NCBI GenBank assembly: GCA_002344125.1
Contig: DDTQ01000006.1
Span: forward strand, 62,001 to 126,000
DNA from: Ignavibacteria bacterium UBA2360
GTDB lineage: Bacteria; Bacteroidota; Ignavibacteria; Tepidaquicellales; OLB5
Reading direction: 5' to 3'
Length of the DNA: 64,000 nt
The notes below the pieces were generated by a model. The model worked only from the letters and a program-made list of their open reading frames with translations, was not told where the DNA came from and searched no databases. Made by a program: the position numbers and the translations under genes. Of this stretch, positions 8,416 through 18,048 are shown piece by piece. Every line of letters begins with the position of its first letter. Within the stretch, counting starts at the first letter, position 1.

Positions 8416-10379
8416 TGAAAAGTAATCTAAAACACATATTAGCTGCGCTTTCCGGAATTGTTTGCCTGGTTATTTACATTTTAACTCTGCATCCGGCAGT
8501 TGGATTTATTGATAGCGGTGAGCTTGCCGCCGTTGTTTATACATTTGGTGTCCCGCATCCAACAGGTTACCCGCTGTTTCTGCTGATGGGATATATAGTC
8601 TCACATTTACCAATTGGCGGCAGCGTGATTTACAGACTCAATTTGCTTAGCGCCATTGAAACAATGGCGGCGGTTATTGTTATGTATTATTCAGTAGTAC
8701 TGTTACTGAATTACATATTTTCTAAGTTAAGCTTAAATGCGGCTAAAAAGCCGCATAGCAGGAACCCCAAAAAAAATGAGGTTCAAAATTCACTGCCCCA
8801 GGTTAAAAGAAGTGCGGGTGATCTGGCAGGGTTAATTTATTCGCTTTCGTTTATTTCGGCGGTATTATTCGGTTTAACTAAAACTGTATGGTACGATGCA
8901 ACGCAGATCGAAGTCTATGCGCTGCATTCTCTTTTTATCAGTGTATTGGTATATTATTCTCTTAAGATACTCACAGCTATTAATGTACCTTCAAAGAAAA
9001 CCTGGATATTTTTGATCTTGTTTACCGGTATCAGCGCGGCAAATCACTCAACTACTGTTTATTTTATACCTGCTTTTATATATCTGATATTCCTTCAGTA
9101 TAAAAGCGATGCAGCCTTTACAAAAAGGCTAATACCATACTCACTCCTGCTGCTGCCCGGCTTAATGCTATACTCACTATTGGTTGTTGCTTCATCCTCG
9201 CAGCCATATCTTAACTGGTCTGACCTCTCGGATATTTCGAACTTACCCGGGCATTTAAGGGGTACTGAGTTTTCGCAGCTGATGTTCTCATCCACAGCTA
9301 AGTTCAGCGATAATGCCTCAGCGTTTTTCAAAAATCTGCCGGGTGAGTTTGCAATTGTAATGCTGCCTTTTATTGGAGCGGGATTTATCCTGATATGGAA
9401 AACTTTCAGGAGTTTTTCGATATACATTTATCTTTGCATATTGTTTACCCTTATATATTCATTCAATTACAACACCATAGAAATAAGCTCGTTTTACCTG
9501 CTGGTGTTCTATTTGTTTTCTATGCTTGTGCCTGTTGGTATTCTTTACACTCTGTATTTCGGTAACCCGGGGAAAGTGTTAAATGATCCCAAAGAGCCGG
9601 GATCATCAATGCCGAAAATAATCGCGGCAGGATTAATTCTTGTTGTGTTTGCCGCAGGATATAATTACAAGGATAACGATAACAGCGCAAACTACGCCAA
9701 TGAAGATTTTACATTGAGCGCACTCAACTCACTTCCGCAAAATTCCGTTGTGATTGCGTATGACTGGGCTTATCTGTATTCAGCTTCAATATATTATCAG
9801 TTGGTTGAAAAGATCAGACCCGATGTAAAGGTGTTTAATATAAAGTTCCTTTCAGCGTCATGGTATCTTAAAACAATCAGCAAATATTACCCTGAGCTTT
9901 ATGCGCTCATAAAACCGGAAGCCGAAGAGTATATCAAAGTGTACAATGAATCAGAAAAGATCAGGGCGCCAAAGTTAACCGCGCTTGTCAGCGCGTTTAT
10001 TGAAGGTGTTTATTCACACTATCCCGTATTCATTACGATCGATATGGTGCTTGGGCGCGAAACCAAACAGTTCTTCGAAAGATACATGCTAAAACCAGAT
10101 GGTATGCTGTATAAAATGGAGCCCAAAACCCAGCCTTATGATATTAACGCCGGCAGCGGGGCTCTCAACGGAAAATTCAGAAAATTTGAGCCTAATTCTA
10201 CACATAAGAGGAATCTGTTTAAAGTAATACCGGGTATGCTGTTTGAAACCGGATATTATCATTATAATAATAAAAATTATGAATTATCTTTGAAGTTTTT
10301 AGATAAGGCGCTTGAGTTTGATCCCGCATTCAGGGATGCGCTGAATTTAAAAGCTAAAATTACTCAGGAACGAAAGTAA
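8415..10379 (+). CDS. DUF2723 membrane protein (GT-C-like) with C-terminal TPR
   Basis: This is a 654-aa polytopic inner-membrane protein. The N-terminus carries the DUF2723 signature: GFIDSGELAA, then GVPHPTGYPLFLL near residues 33-57, with the Asp-Ser-Gly-Glu that corresponds to the first-loop acidic motif of GT-C glycosyltransferases. About eleven to twelve helices follow. A periplasmic domain from about residue 425 ends with one TPR-like repeat (YYHYNNKNYELSLKFLDKAL). DUF2723 members are thought to transfer lipid-linked sugars, which is family-level inference. The gene overlaps the FAH gene by one base and precedes parA by 8 bp. Confidence 0.85.
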   Translation: MKSNLKHILAALSGIVCLVIYILTLHPAVGFIDSGELAAVVYTFGVPHPTGYPLFLLMGYIVSHLPIGGSVIYRLNLLSAIETMAAVIVMYYSVVLLLNYIFSKLSLNAAKKPHSRNPKKNEVQNSLPQVKRSAGDLAGLIYSLSFISAVLFGLTKTVWYDATQIEVYALHSLFISVLVYYSLKILTAINVPSKKTWIFLILFTGISAANHSTTVYFIPAFIYLIFLQYKSDAAFTKRLIPYSLLLLPGLMLYSLLVVASSSQPYLNWSDLSDISNLPGHLRGTEFSQLMFSSTAKFSDNASAFFKNLPGEFAIVMLPFIGAGFILIWKTFRSFSIYIYLCILFTLIYSFNYNTIEISSFYLLVFYLFSMLVPVGILYTLYFGNPGKVLNDPKEPGSSMPKIIAAGLILVVFAAGYNYKDNDNSANYANEDFTLSALNSLPQNSVVIAYDWAYLYSASIYYQLVEKIRPDVKVFNIKFLSASWYLKTISKYYPELYALIKPEAEEYIKVYNESEKIRAPKLTALVSAFIEGVYSHYPVFITIDMVLGRETKQFFERYMLKPDGMLYKMEPKTQPYDINAGSGALNGKFRKFEPNSTHKRNLFKVIPGMLFETGYYHYNNKNYELSLKFLDKALEFDPAFRDALNLKAKITQERK

Positions 10380-10387
10380 AAATATAA

Positions 10388-11179
10388 TTGAGCGCTAAAA
10401 TAATATCAATTTGCCTCCCCAAAGGCGGAGTGGGCAAAACCACAACTGCGGTAAATCTTGCCGCATCGCTGGCAGTGGCTGAAAAGAAAACACTGCTTAT
10501 AGATGGCGACCCGTTCGGTGCCTCGGCAATGTCCCTGGGCTTTACCCCTGAGAGAATAAGATCTGGCATTGCGGAAGTATTCAGCTTTACGCATTCGCTT
10601 GACCACGCTATTCACAAAACTGAGCTGGAGTACCTCGATTTTGTTCCAAGCAATGTGAATACAATTCAGCGAGATGAACGCTTTAATAAGATCGCGGAAA
10701 ACCGCGTTGTGCTGAAAAACGCGCTTAAGGGTGCCGCTGAGCATTACGAATATATAATAATCGATTGTCCGCCAATAATGCGCGGCATTGTTGCCAATGC
10801 GCTTACAGCATCAACATCCGTGATGATGCCCGTGCGCAGCGGTCACTTCTCACTCGAGGCTATTTCAAAGCTGTTTAAGTATGTTGAGTATATCAAAGAA
10901 ATTGCAAATCCATTGCTGTACATAGAAGGCATTGTGATGACAATGTATGAATCAAACACCAAGGTAACTGAGATATCAGAGCGTGAATTGAAGCTTCGCT
11001 ATAACAAGTACCTGTTCAAAACATATATTCCGCGCAATCACATGATAACGGAATCAACGTTCTACGGCAAACCCGCAATTTTGTATAATGTGAATGCCAA
11101 TGTATCTATGGCTTATTTAGAACTTGCCTACGAACTGATAAACAAATATTCACCACAAGAAGAATTGAAGAAAGGATAA
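10388..11179 (+). CDS. ParA/Soj-family ATPase
   Basis: This is a 263-aa cytosolic P-loop ATPase of the ParA/MinD superfamily. It has the deviant Walker A KGGVGKTT at residues 12-19, with the signature lysine, then DGDPFGASAMSLG and the Walker B-like IIIDCPPIMRG near residue 125. The start is TTG, 8 bp after the DUF2723 gene. There is no ParB partner or parS-like site next to it. It is therefore unlikely to be the chromosome partition gene and more likely an orphan ParA that positions another cargo. The valS start follows 6 bp later. The role in this operon is unknown. Confidence 0.85.
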   Translation: MSAKIISICLPKGGVGKTTTAVNLAASLAVAEKKTLLIDGDPFGASAMSLGFTPERIRSGIAEVFSFTHSLDHAIHKTELEYLDFVPSNVNTIQRDERFNKIAENRVVLKNALKGAAEHYEYIIIDCPPIMRGIVANALTASTSVMMPVRSGHFSLEAISKLFKYVEYIKEIANPLLYIEGIVMTMYESNTKVTEISERELKLRYNKYLFKTYIPRNHMITESTFYGKPAILYNVNANVSMAYLELAYELINKYSPQEELKKG

Positions 11180-11185
11180 CGGTTT

Positions 11186-13813
11186 TTGAAAGAGCTTTCC
11201 AAGACATACGAACCCGGAGCTGTTGAACATGAAATTATAGCTTTCTGGAGCAAACACAATTTTTTCGCTCCGTCAGCAGATTCACCCAAGCCAAAATATT
11301 CAATTGTAATCCCGCCGCCCAATGTTACAGGCAATCTGCATATGGGGCATATGCTCAATAACACTATACAGGATATCTACGCGCGCTGGAAGCGCATGTC
11401 AGGTTACAATACCCTGTGGCTTCCCGGGGCTGACCATGCGGGAATTTCAACGCAGACAAAGGTCGAAGGCAAGCTGCGCGCTGAGGGAATTTCCAGGTAT
11501 GATCTCGGCAGGGAAAAGTTCGTTGAAAAAGTGTGGGAGTGGAAAGAAGTATATCACAAAAACATAGTTCAGCAGCTTACCCGTATGGGCGCATCTGTTG
11601 ACTGGAACCGCGAACGCTTCACCATGGATGAAGGTCTCTCGGTTGCCGTTCGGAAAGTGTTTGTTGATCTCTACAAAAAAGGACTCATATATAAGGGTAA
11701 AAGAATTATCAACTGGGACCCTGAGCAGCAAACAGCCTTGAGCGATGAAGAAGTTATCTACAAAGAAAAAAACGATAAACTTTACTATGTAAAGTACCCG
11801 CTGCTTGAAGATAAGAACAAGTTTGTAATAATCGCAACCACTCGGCCCGAAACCATGCTTGGCGATACTGCAATTGCTGTTAACCCAAATGATGAAAGGT
11901 ACACAAATATTGCAGGCAAAAAAGTCATTTTGCCTATTGTTGATAAAGCTATACCTGTGATTGCTGATGATTATGTTGAAATGGAATTCGGTACAGGCGC
12001 GCTGAAAATTACGCCCGCGCATGACCCGAATGACTTCATGATTGGTGAAAAATACAACCTGGAATCAGTGCAGGTTATTGATCACACAGGCAAAATGAAT
12101 GAACTTGCAGGAAGGTACTCAGGTCTGGATAGATTTGAAGCGCGCAAAGCGATCGTAGAAAAGCTTAAAGAGCTTGATCTGATCGAAAAGATAGAGGATT
12201 ATACGCATAATGTGGGATTCAGTGAACGGGGGGGCGCGCAGGTTGAGCCGTATCTATCCGACCAGTGGTTCGTCAGCATGAAACAACTGGCGGAGCCGGC
12301 ACTGAATGCCGTGAGATCTGGTGAAATCAAATTCCACCCTGAGCGCTGGGTTAAAACCTACGAAAACTGGATGACAAATATCCGTGACTGGTGTATTTCA
12401 CGCCAATTGTGGTGGGGTCACCAGATACCCGTTTGGTATAACAAAAATAACGGCGAAATATACTGCGAAGTGAATCCGCCGGCCGATGTTGAAAACTGGG
12501 AGCAGGATCCCGATGTTCTGGATACATGGTTTTCAAGCTGGCTGTGGCCGTTTTCAACCATGGGCTGGCCGGAAGAGACTGAAGATCTGAAGAAATATTT
12601 TCCTACTGATTTTCTTTCCACAGCCGCCGATATAATTTTCTTCTGGGTAGCCAGAATGATAATGGCATCACTTGAATTTACCGGCAAAATACCATTCAGC
12701 GATGTTTATTTCCATAATATCGTTCGCGATGAGAAGGGCCGGAAGATGTCCAAGTCACTTGGCAATTCACCCGATGTAATTGAAGTAATGAACGAATACG
12801 GCACCGATGCACTTAGATTTACGCTTGTGTATCTTGCGCCGCAGGGGACAGATATTCTATTTGCAAAAGAAAAATGCGAAATTGGAAGGAACTTTGCCAA
12901 TAAATTATGGAATGCGGCGCGTTTTCTTTTGATGAAAAAGGAACAATCAGCCGGTAACAAAGCCCCTTACGAAAAGGATGTTTTCGATCTTTGGATAGAA
13001 AGCCGCTTCCAGTCAGCTTTAAAACAGTATCTCAAGGCATTGAATGAATACAAAATAAACGAAGCTTCCGCTGCGCTGTATGATTTTATCTGGGGCGATT
13101 TCTGTGATTGGTATATTGAAGTGCTGAAAATTAAAGCTAACGATAATCCCGCTTCAGGCGAAGCTATATTTGAAAATGCTGTCAATATCTTTGAAGATTC
13201 CATAAAACTGCTGCATCCGGTAATGCCGTTTATTACCGAAGAATTGTGGCAGGGGATTAAAGAGAGAAAAGAGAACGAAAGCATTTCTCTTAGCGATATG
13301 CCGGTGTTAAATGAATCATTGATCAGCATTGATGCAGAAAATAAAATTAACACTATACAGCAGCTTATGGCTGCTGCGCGCAACCTGCGCGCTGAAATGG
13401 GGCTATCACCCTCAGTGAAGTGTTACATCACAATAAATTGCCGTGAGGCCGGCGATTCTGCTTTCATCAATTCAGTTGCCGGTTATATTAAGTCACTGGC
13501 AAAGATTGAATCACTTGAGATCACTGCCGGCGCTGATGCGCCTGCGTATAAATCTGTGACTGCCGTGGTTGGTTCATACCAGGTCTATCTGAAAATTGAG
13601 GGCTTGATTGATATTGAGCAGGAAAAAGCCAAGCTGCAGAAAGAAATTGAACGCACTGAAGGATTTATAAATTCAGTTACAAAGAAATTGAGCAACGAAA
13701 AATTCACTTCCAACGCTTCAGCGGAAGTTGTTGAAAATGAGCGCAAAAAGCTTGATGATAACACTCAAAAACTTGCTAAACTAAAAGATCACTATAAACT
13801 TATTTCTGAATAA
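11186..13813 (+). CDS. valS: Valine--tRNA ligase
   Basis: ValS charges tRNA-Val, with editing of threonine. The protein has 875 aa, a normal length. Class I motifs are present: PPPNVTGNLHMGHM (HIGH form) near residue 45 and GRKMSKSLGNSPD (KMSKS) near 520. The CP1 editing domain is recognisable by ATTRPETMLGDTA and the DWCISRQLWWGHQIPVWY stretch. The C-terminal 65 residues are the ValS coiled coil (EKAKLQKEIERTE onward). Start is TTG with a good AAGGA ribosome site nine bases upstream, which settles the start. It is co-transcribed with parA and probably with the two small secreted-protein genes that follow. Confidence 0.97.
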   Translation: MKELSKTYEPGAVEHEIIAFWSKHNFFAPSADSPKPKYSIVIPPPNVTGNLHMGHMLNNTIQDIYARWKRMSGYNTLWLPGADHAGISTQTKVEGKLRAEGISRYDLGREKFVEKVWEWKEVYHKNIVQQLTRMGASVDWNRERFTMDEGLSVAVRKVFVDLYKKGLIYKGKRIINWDPEQQTALSDEEVIYKEKNDKLYYVKYPLLEDKNKFVIIATTRPETMLGDTAIAVNPNDERYTNIAGKKVILPIVDKAIPVIADDYVEMEFGTGALKITPAHDPNDFMIGEKYNLESVQVIDHTGKMNELAGRYSGLDRFEARKAIVEKLKELDLIEKIEDYTHNVGFSERGGAQVEPYLSDQWFVSMKQLAEPALNAVRSGEIKFHPERWVKTYENWMTNIRDWCISRQLWWGHQIPVWYNKNNGEIYCEVNPPADVENWEQDPDVLDTWFSSWLWPFSTMGWPEETEDLKKYFPTDFLSTAADIIFFWVARMIMASLEFTGKIPFSDVYFHNIVRDEKGRKMSKSLGNSPDVIEVMNEYGTDALRFTLVYLAPQGTDILFAKEKCEIGRNFANKLWNAARFLLMKKEQSAGNKAPYEKDVFDLWIESRFQSALKQYLKALNEYKINEASAALYDFIWGDFCDWYIEVLKIKANDNPASGEAIFENAVNIFEDSIKLLHPVMPFITEELWQGIKERKENESISLSDMPVLNESLISIDAENKINTIQQLMAAARNLRAEMGLSPSVKCYITINCREAGDSAFINSVAGYIKSLAKIESLEITAGADAPAYKSVTAVVGSYQVYLKIEGLIDIEQEKAKLQKEIERTEGFINSVTKKLSNEKFTSNASAEVVENERKKLDDNTQKLAKLKDHYKLISE

Positions 13814-13821
13814 TATCTAAG

Positions 13822-14295
13822 ATGAAAAAATTATTGGTTTTAACTGTGTTTTTATTTGCTTCAACTTTGTTTTCCCAGTCTCTTGTGCTTGAAATTTCTT
13901 ATTATAAGACTGAAAATGACGGCAACCGAAGCACTCGCCTTGAAAAATTCAGCATAATCGGCAGTACTTCCGCTTATTCAATTGAATATACCGGGCAAAC
14001 CATGCCGAATGAAGGCAACGAGCTTAAGAACTGTGAACTGAGTCCGCTAAAGGTTGATGAAATTCTCACATCAATTAAAGAAAATAAAGCCGCGGTGAAT
14101 GAAACATTTTACGGCAAAGAAAGTATCATAGGGAAAGGGATGATATATCTTGTCATAAACGTTAAGATGGTTTATGATGGTACGCCTTATGATATCCTGC
14201 TTGATGGCGATGCCGGCCTGGTAATGGGCAACAAAGTGTATCCAAGAGTGATTGAACTGATAAAGGACCTGAGAAGAATTATCAAAGATTGCTGA
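13822..14295 (+). CDS. Small secreted protein, paralog 1 of a tandem pair
   Basis: I do not recognise this 157-aa protein. It has a clear Sec signal peptide (MKKLLVLTVFLFASTLFSQS) and a mature domain of about 137 residues. The segment FSIIGSTSAYSIEYTG is matched by FAISNSSMAYTVKYTG in the next gene, and both proteins share later motifs and a Cys near the C-terminus (RIIKDC versus KMVADCK). A second Cys (KNCEL versus KTCTF) suggests a conserved disulfide. The gene starts 9 bp after valS. The product is probably periplasmic; nothing suggests an enzyme. Confidence 0.72.
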   Translation: MKKLLVLTVFLFASTLFSQSLVLEISYYKTENDGNRSTRLEKFSIIGSTSAYSIEYTGQTMPNEGNELKNCELSPLKVDEILTSIKENKAAVNETFYGKESIIGKGMIYLVINVKMVYDGTPYDILLDGDAGLVMGNKVYPRVIELIKDLRRIIKDC

Positions 14296-14309
14296 ATAAT
14301 TATTTCTAT

Positions 14310-14795
14310 ATGAAAAAAAAGATATTTGCCTCTGCCGTATTCCTGCTGCTTTTTATAGCGTCTGCAGGTGCGCAGGATCTGAACCTGGCTGTAAATTTTC
14401 TTCAGGGCGAAAAAAGCAAAGATAGCCATTCCGCCGAAGAAAGCTTCGCTATAAGTAATTCATCAATGGCTTACACGGTTAAATACACCGGCAAAAAAGG
14501 TAAAAATCAGCAGGATATGGAGAAGACCTGTACATTCACAGAGCAGGATCTGAAAAATATAGCCAAAACGATAGAAGCAAAAGGACTTAATGTTAATGAT
14601 TCTTTATTTCAGGAATCTTCCAAAACAAAGAGCTATGAAGTTTACACTAGGATCAATATTGCAATAAATATGGATGGCCAGGAGTATAAGATCAATATCA
14701 GCGGCGATACAAAAGAATTTGATGAAGCCGTTCTGTACAAAAATTCAGTATTCTTTATAACTATGCTCAGGAAAATGGTTGCAGATTGTAAGTAA
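14310..14795 (+). CDS. Small secreted protein, paralog 2 of a tandem pair
   Basis: This is the sister of the preceding gene: about 161 aa from the ATG at 14310. An upstream in-frame TTG at 14289 would add seven residues before the signal peptide and overlap the previous gene, so I prefer 14310. The signal peptide is MKKKIFASAVFLLLFIASAGAQ; after it come FAISNSSMAYTVKYTG, KTCTF and the terminal MVADCK, matching paralog 1. The pair arose by tandem duplication and has diverged strongly. Function is unknown. It ends 40 bp before a bidirectional terminator. Confidence 0.72.
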   Translation: MKKKIFASAVFLLLFIASAGAQDLNLAVNFLQGEKSKDSHSAEESFAISNSSMAYTVKYTGKKGKNQQDMEKTCTFTEQDLKNIAKTIEAKGLNVNDSLFQESSKTKSYEVYTRINIAINMDGQEYKINISGDTKEFDEAVLYKNSVFFITMLRKMVADCK

Positions 14796-14806
14796 GGATT
14801 TTTGTC

Positions 14807-14826
14807 ATTCCTGCGAAAGCAGGAAT
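14807..14826. repeat. ATTCCTGC-GAAA-GCAGGAAT palindrome, copy 1
   Basis: An 8-bp stem with a GAAA loop, preceded by GTC and followed by CTT. The same unit occurs at 37454-37473 and, with CCCC in place of TCCT, at 55897-55916. All three lie just downstream of a gene end or in a gap. Confidence 0.75.
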
Positions 14827-14835
14827 CTTTAACAC

Positions 14836-14863
14836 AAAAGCCGCTAATTAGCGGCTTTTTTTT
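14836..14863. terminator. Bidirectional intrinsic terminator
   Basis: AAAAGCCGC/GCGGCTTTT with a TAATTA loop is flanked by T on the plus side (eight in a row) and by A on the other. It can end both the plus-strand secreted-protein transcript and the minus-strand tRNA, whose 3' end is two bases away. Confidence 0.88.
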
Positions 14864-14864
14864 G

Positions 14865-14937
<73 letters not shown>

Positions 14938-15003
14938 ATATTATCAACAAATATACCATTATATTATAAGTCCTTCAAGTTACGAAATTTTACCTAAATT
15001 TAT

Positions 15004-15100
15004 TACTCGTGCCACGAATACTGTACTCTTATAGCTAAAATGTAAAAAAGAAACTTTCAAATCCTAAAATCACCGATTAATCATATTCGTGGCACGAGTA
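15004..15100. repeat. 97-bp element with perfect 17-bp terminal inverted repeats
   Basis: The 17 bases at 15004-15020 (starting TACTCGTGCCACG) are the exact reverse complement of 15084-15100. Each arm also contains a self-complementary core, TCGTGNCACGA. The 63-bp interior is AT-rich and non-coding. No target-site duplication is obvious at the borders. It could be a small structured repeat or MITE-like element; no related transposase is in the window. Confidence 0.7.
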
Positions 15101-15172
15101 GTTTTTGAAAGATTTAAGGTTTTTCAAGCAATTTCTTAAAACTGTGCGCAGTTGGGACAGTTAAACACTTAT

Positions 15173-15250
15173 GTCAGGTCGCAAGACCTGACACCACGGG
15201 GGCATACAAACCACGGTCGACCATTGGAGTCGGGACTTTCGTCCTGACTC
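15173..15250. repeat. Pair of REP-like hairpins
   Basis: GTCAGGTC-GCAA-GACCTGAC (15173-15192) and GAGTCGGGAC-TTTC-GTCCTGACTC (15227-15250) are tight hairpins with four-base loops. CCACGGTCGACC between them resembles the CCACGGTC hairpin at 39596. The whole gap from the tRNA to alaS contains no gene. Confidence 0.65.
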
Positions 15251-15300
15251 AAAGGCTAATAAGGTTTAATTAAATCATTTAATATTAACAATTCCTTTGC

Positions 15301-15308
15301 TAAATTTG
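15301..15308 (+). promoter_or_regulatory. -7 box upstream of alaS
   Basis: TAAATTTG (in context CTAAATTTGTA, like pyrC) ends 18 bases before the TTG start of alaS. The -33 position reads TTT at 20-bp spacing. The leader would be roughly a dozen bases with no Shine-Dalgarno sequence. Confidence 0.55.
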
Positions 15309-15326
15309 TAGCTTAAATACAAAAAA

Positions 15327-18035
15327 TTGAAGAAATCTACTGAAATAAGACAAGACTTCCTGGATTTTTTTAAGTCCAAACAGCATAAAATTGTGCCTTC
15401 GGCACCGGTTTTCCCCTATGATGACCCCACATTGCTCTTCACAAACGCGGGGATGAACCAGTTCAAGGATGTTTTCCTTGGAACAGGCACCCGTGATTAT
15501 AAGCGCTGCGCTGATACACAAAAATGCATTCGTGTGAGCGGCAAACATAACGACCTCGAAGAGGTCGGTCACGATGGCTACCACCATACTTTTTTTGAAA
15601 TGCTTGGCAACTGGTCATTTGGTAACTATTACAAAAGGGAAGCTATTGAATGGGCTTGGGAGCTGCTTACTAAGGTTTGGGGACTAGATAAAAAACGCAT
15701 ATGGGTTACATACTTCCGTGAGGATCTGGAAACAAAAGAACTTTGGGAAACCCATACTGATATTGATCACTCACATATATTGAAGTTTGATGAAAAGGAT
15801 AATTTCTGGGAAATGGGCGATACAGGTCCCTGCGGTCCCTGCAGTGAAATACATTATGATTTCACTCCCAACGGCTGTAAGGGCAGCGATGTGAACGCGG
15901 ATAACCCCGATGTAATGGAAATATGGAACCTCGTGTTCATTCAGTATAACCGTGATAACACAGGCAAGCTGCACGAGCTGCCCCAGAAACATGTTGATAC
16001 AGGCATGGGTTTTGAACGTATGGTCAGGGTTCTGCAAAACAGATCATCTAACTATCTTACGGATGTTTTCCTGCCGCTTATTGACGAGCTTATCAGTATT
16101 ACCGGTAAAGAGTATTCCGGAAAGTTTGAAGCGCCCATGAATGTAATTGCAGATCACGTTCGCACACTCACTTTTGCGATTGGCGATGGCGCTATACCAA
16201 GCAATGAAGGCAGGGGATATGTCCTCCGCCGCGTTTTGCGGCGCGCTGCGCGCTACGGTAGGAATCTCGATATGCGCACTCCGTTTATATATAAATTGGT
16301 TGATACTGTTGTTGATACAATGGGTCACGTTTTTCCTGAAATTGTTGAAAAGCGTGAGTTCATTAAGGAAGTCATAAAAGGCGAGGAAGAAAGTTTTAAC
16401 GTTACACTTGATAAGGGTCTGGCCTTGTTTAACGAAGAAGTTGATAGAATGAAAGCTGCCTCCGAAAAAATATTCAGCGGTGAAGTTGCCTTTAAGCTGC
16501 ATGATACCTATGGCTTTCCAGTTGACCTGACCCAGCTTATGGCAAGGGAATCCGGCTATGCGGTTGATATGGATTCTTTCAATGAGAAGATGGAAATTGC
16601 GCGGGGACTCTCACGGGTAGATAAAATACTTGATTCCATTGAAGAGAAGGAATATGATGACTTGTTGAAAGTTAAAGAAGGTTTAGTCTATGATCCTTAT
16701 ACGGAATCAGATGCAATCGAAACCGAAGTTATTGCTTACCAGAATAAGTTTGATAACGGTACGGGAATTTTGCTGAAGGTTAATCCATTTTATAAGGCTT
16801 CAGGCGGTCAGGTAAGTGATACAGGAGAAATTATTCTTGGTGATGATAAGTATGAAGTGCAGAACATCAATTCAAAGAATATTATCGAAATACCCAAAAC
16901 TGAATTGAATGAACTGCCGGTTAAGGCTGTAGCAAGGATCGATATACCCCGCAGGCTTTCTATTCAGCGCAACCACTCCGCTACGCATATTATGCATGAA
17001 GCTTTGCGCAGGGTGCTTGGCTCACACGTTAAGCAGATGGGTTCATACCTTGATGATAAAGTGCTGAGGTTTGATTTTCCTCACTTTCATAAACTGAATC
17101 CGCAGGAAATAAAAGAAATTGAGCAGATTGTAAATGATAAGGTCAAAGAAAAGATCGCCGTATATTCCGAAGAAATGCCGATCGAAAAAGCCAATACAAT
17201 TCCGCATGTAAAAAAGTTTTTTGGTGAAAAGTATGGTGAAATAGTCCGGGTGGTTTTCATTGATGATAAATTCAGCGTGGAGTTCTGCGGCGGTACTCAT
17301 GTTAAGGATACCTCAGATATCGGTCTATTTAAAATTGTGCGAGAAGAAAGCATTTCAGCCGGAACCCGCCGCATATTCGCAAGGACAGGTGAAGGCATTA
17401 TTGATTACATCAATGAACGTACTGCTGAGATCGAAAAATTAGCTTCTGAATTGCCCGAAAAGTATGCGAATAATTTCAATGTGGCTATCTCGGAATTCAA
17501 AAAGGATTTCGATGGTACCGATTTCAAAAATACAGAGATTCTGGCTTCACTTATAAAGTACCATGATTCAACAATTGCCTCGCTGCTTGATCTCAGAGAA
17601 AAGTACCAGGAAGAAAAACGCCAGCTTGAAAAACAGCTCGCTAAACAAAAAGTACAGAGTGCTGCCGGATCAATTGATGAACTCATAAGCTCCGCAAAAG
17701 ATGTAAGCGGACTGAAACTGATTACAGGTGAATTTACCGTGGATAATACTGATGAGCTTAAAGAACTCGGCGATAAGCTTCGCGAAAAGATGGGCTCAGC
17801 AGTTGGATTAATATATTCAGTGATCGATGGAAAGATCGGTTTATGCGCCGTTGTGAGCGATGACCTTGTTAAAACAAAAAAACTCTCTGCCGGAAAAATT
17901 GCGGGTGATGTAGCCAAGATACTCGGCGGCGGCGGCGGCGGTAAGCCGCACCTAGCAACCGCAGGCGGTAAGGATATTACGAAGATCAGTGAAGCATTGG
18001 ATGCGTTACCGGGTATAATCCAAAAATATTTATAA
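15327..18035 (+). CDS. alaS: Alanine--tRNA ligase
   Basis: AlaS charges tRNA-Ala and edits mis-acylated Ser and Gly. The protein has 902 aa with all domains. The class II catalytic core starts with FLDFFKSKQHKIVPSAP and FTNAGMNQFKDVFLG. The editing domain has HSATHIMHEAL near residue 555 and the zinc motif EFCGGTH near 652. A coiled coil leads to the C-terminal DHHA1-type domain, which has a six-Gly run before KPHLATAGG. Start is TTG; the homologous N-terminus begins immediately, so no longer start is needed. It is flanked by repeat gaps on both sides and is probably monocistronic. Confidence 0.97.
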   Translation: MKKSTEIRQDFLDFFKSKQHKIVPSAPVFPYDDPTLLFTNAGMNQFKDVFLGTGTRDYKRCADTQKCIRVSGKHNDLEEVGHDGYHHTFFEMLGNWSFGNYYKREAIEWAWELLTKVWGLDKKRIWVTYFREDLETKELWETHTDIDHSHILKFDEKDNFWEMGDTGPCGPCSEIHYDFTPNGCKGSDVNADNPDVMEIWNLVFIQYNRDNTGKLHELPQKHVDTGMGFERMVRVLQNRSSNYLTDVFLPLIDELISITGKEYSGKFEAPMNVIADHVRTLTFAIGDGAIPSNEGRGYVLRRVLRRAARYGRNLDMRTPFIYKLVDTVVDTMGHVFPEIVEKREFIKEVIKGEEESFNVTLDKGLALFNEEVDRMKAASEKIFSGEVAFKLHDTYGFPVDLTQLMARESGYAVDMDSFNEKMEIARGLSRVDKILDSIEEKEYDDLLKVKEGLVYDPYTESDAIETEVIAYQNKFDNGTGILLKVNPFYKASGGQVSDTGEIILGDDKYEVQNINSKNIIEIPKTELNELPVKAVARIDIPRRLSIQRNHSATHIMHEALRRVLGSHVKQMGSYLDDKVLRFDFPHFHKLNPQEIKEIEQIVNDKVKEKIAVYSEEMPIEKANTIPHVKKFFGEKYGEIVRVVFIDDKFSVEFCGGTHVKDTSDIGLFKIVREESISAGTRRIFARTGEGIIDYINERTAEIEKLASELPEKYANNFNVAISEFKKDFDGTDFKNTEILASLIKYHDSTIASLLDLREKYQEEKRQLEKQLAKQKVQSAAGSIDELISSAKDVSGLKLITGEFTVDNTDELKELGDKLREKMGSAVGLIYSVIDGKIGLCAVVSDDLVKTKKLSAGKIAGDVAKILGGGGGGKPHLATAGGKDITKISEALDALPGIIQKYL

Positions 18036-18048
18036 AATTATGTAATGA

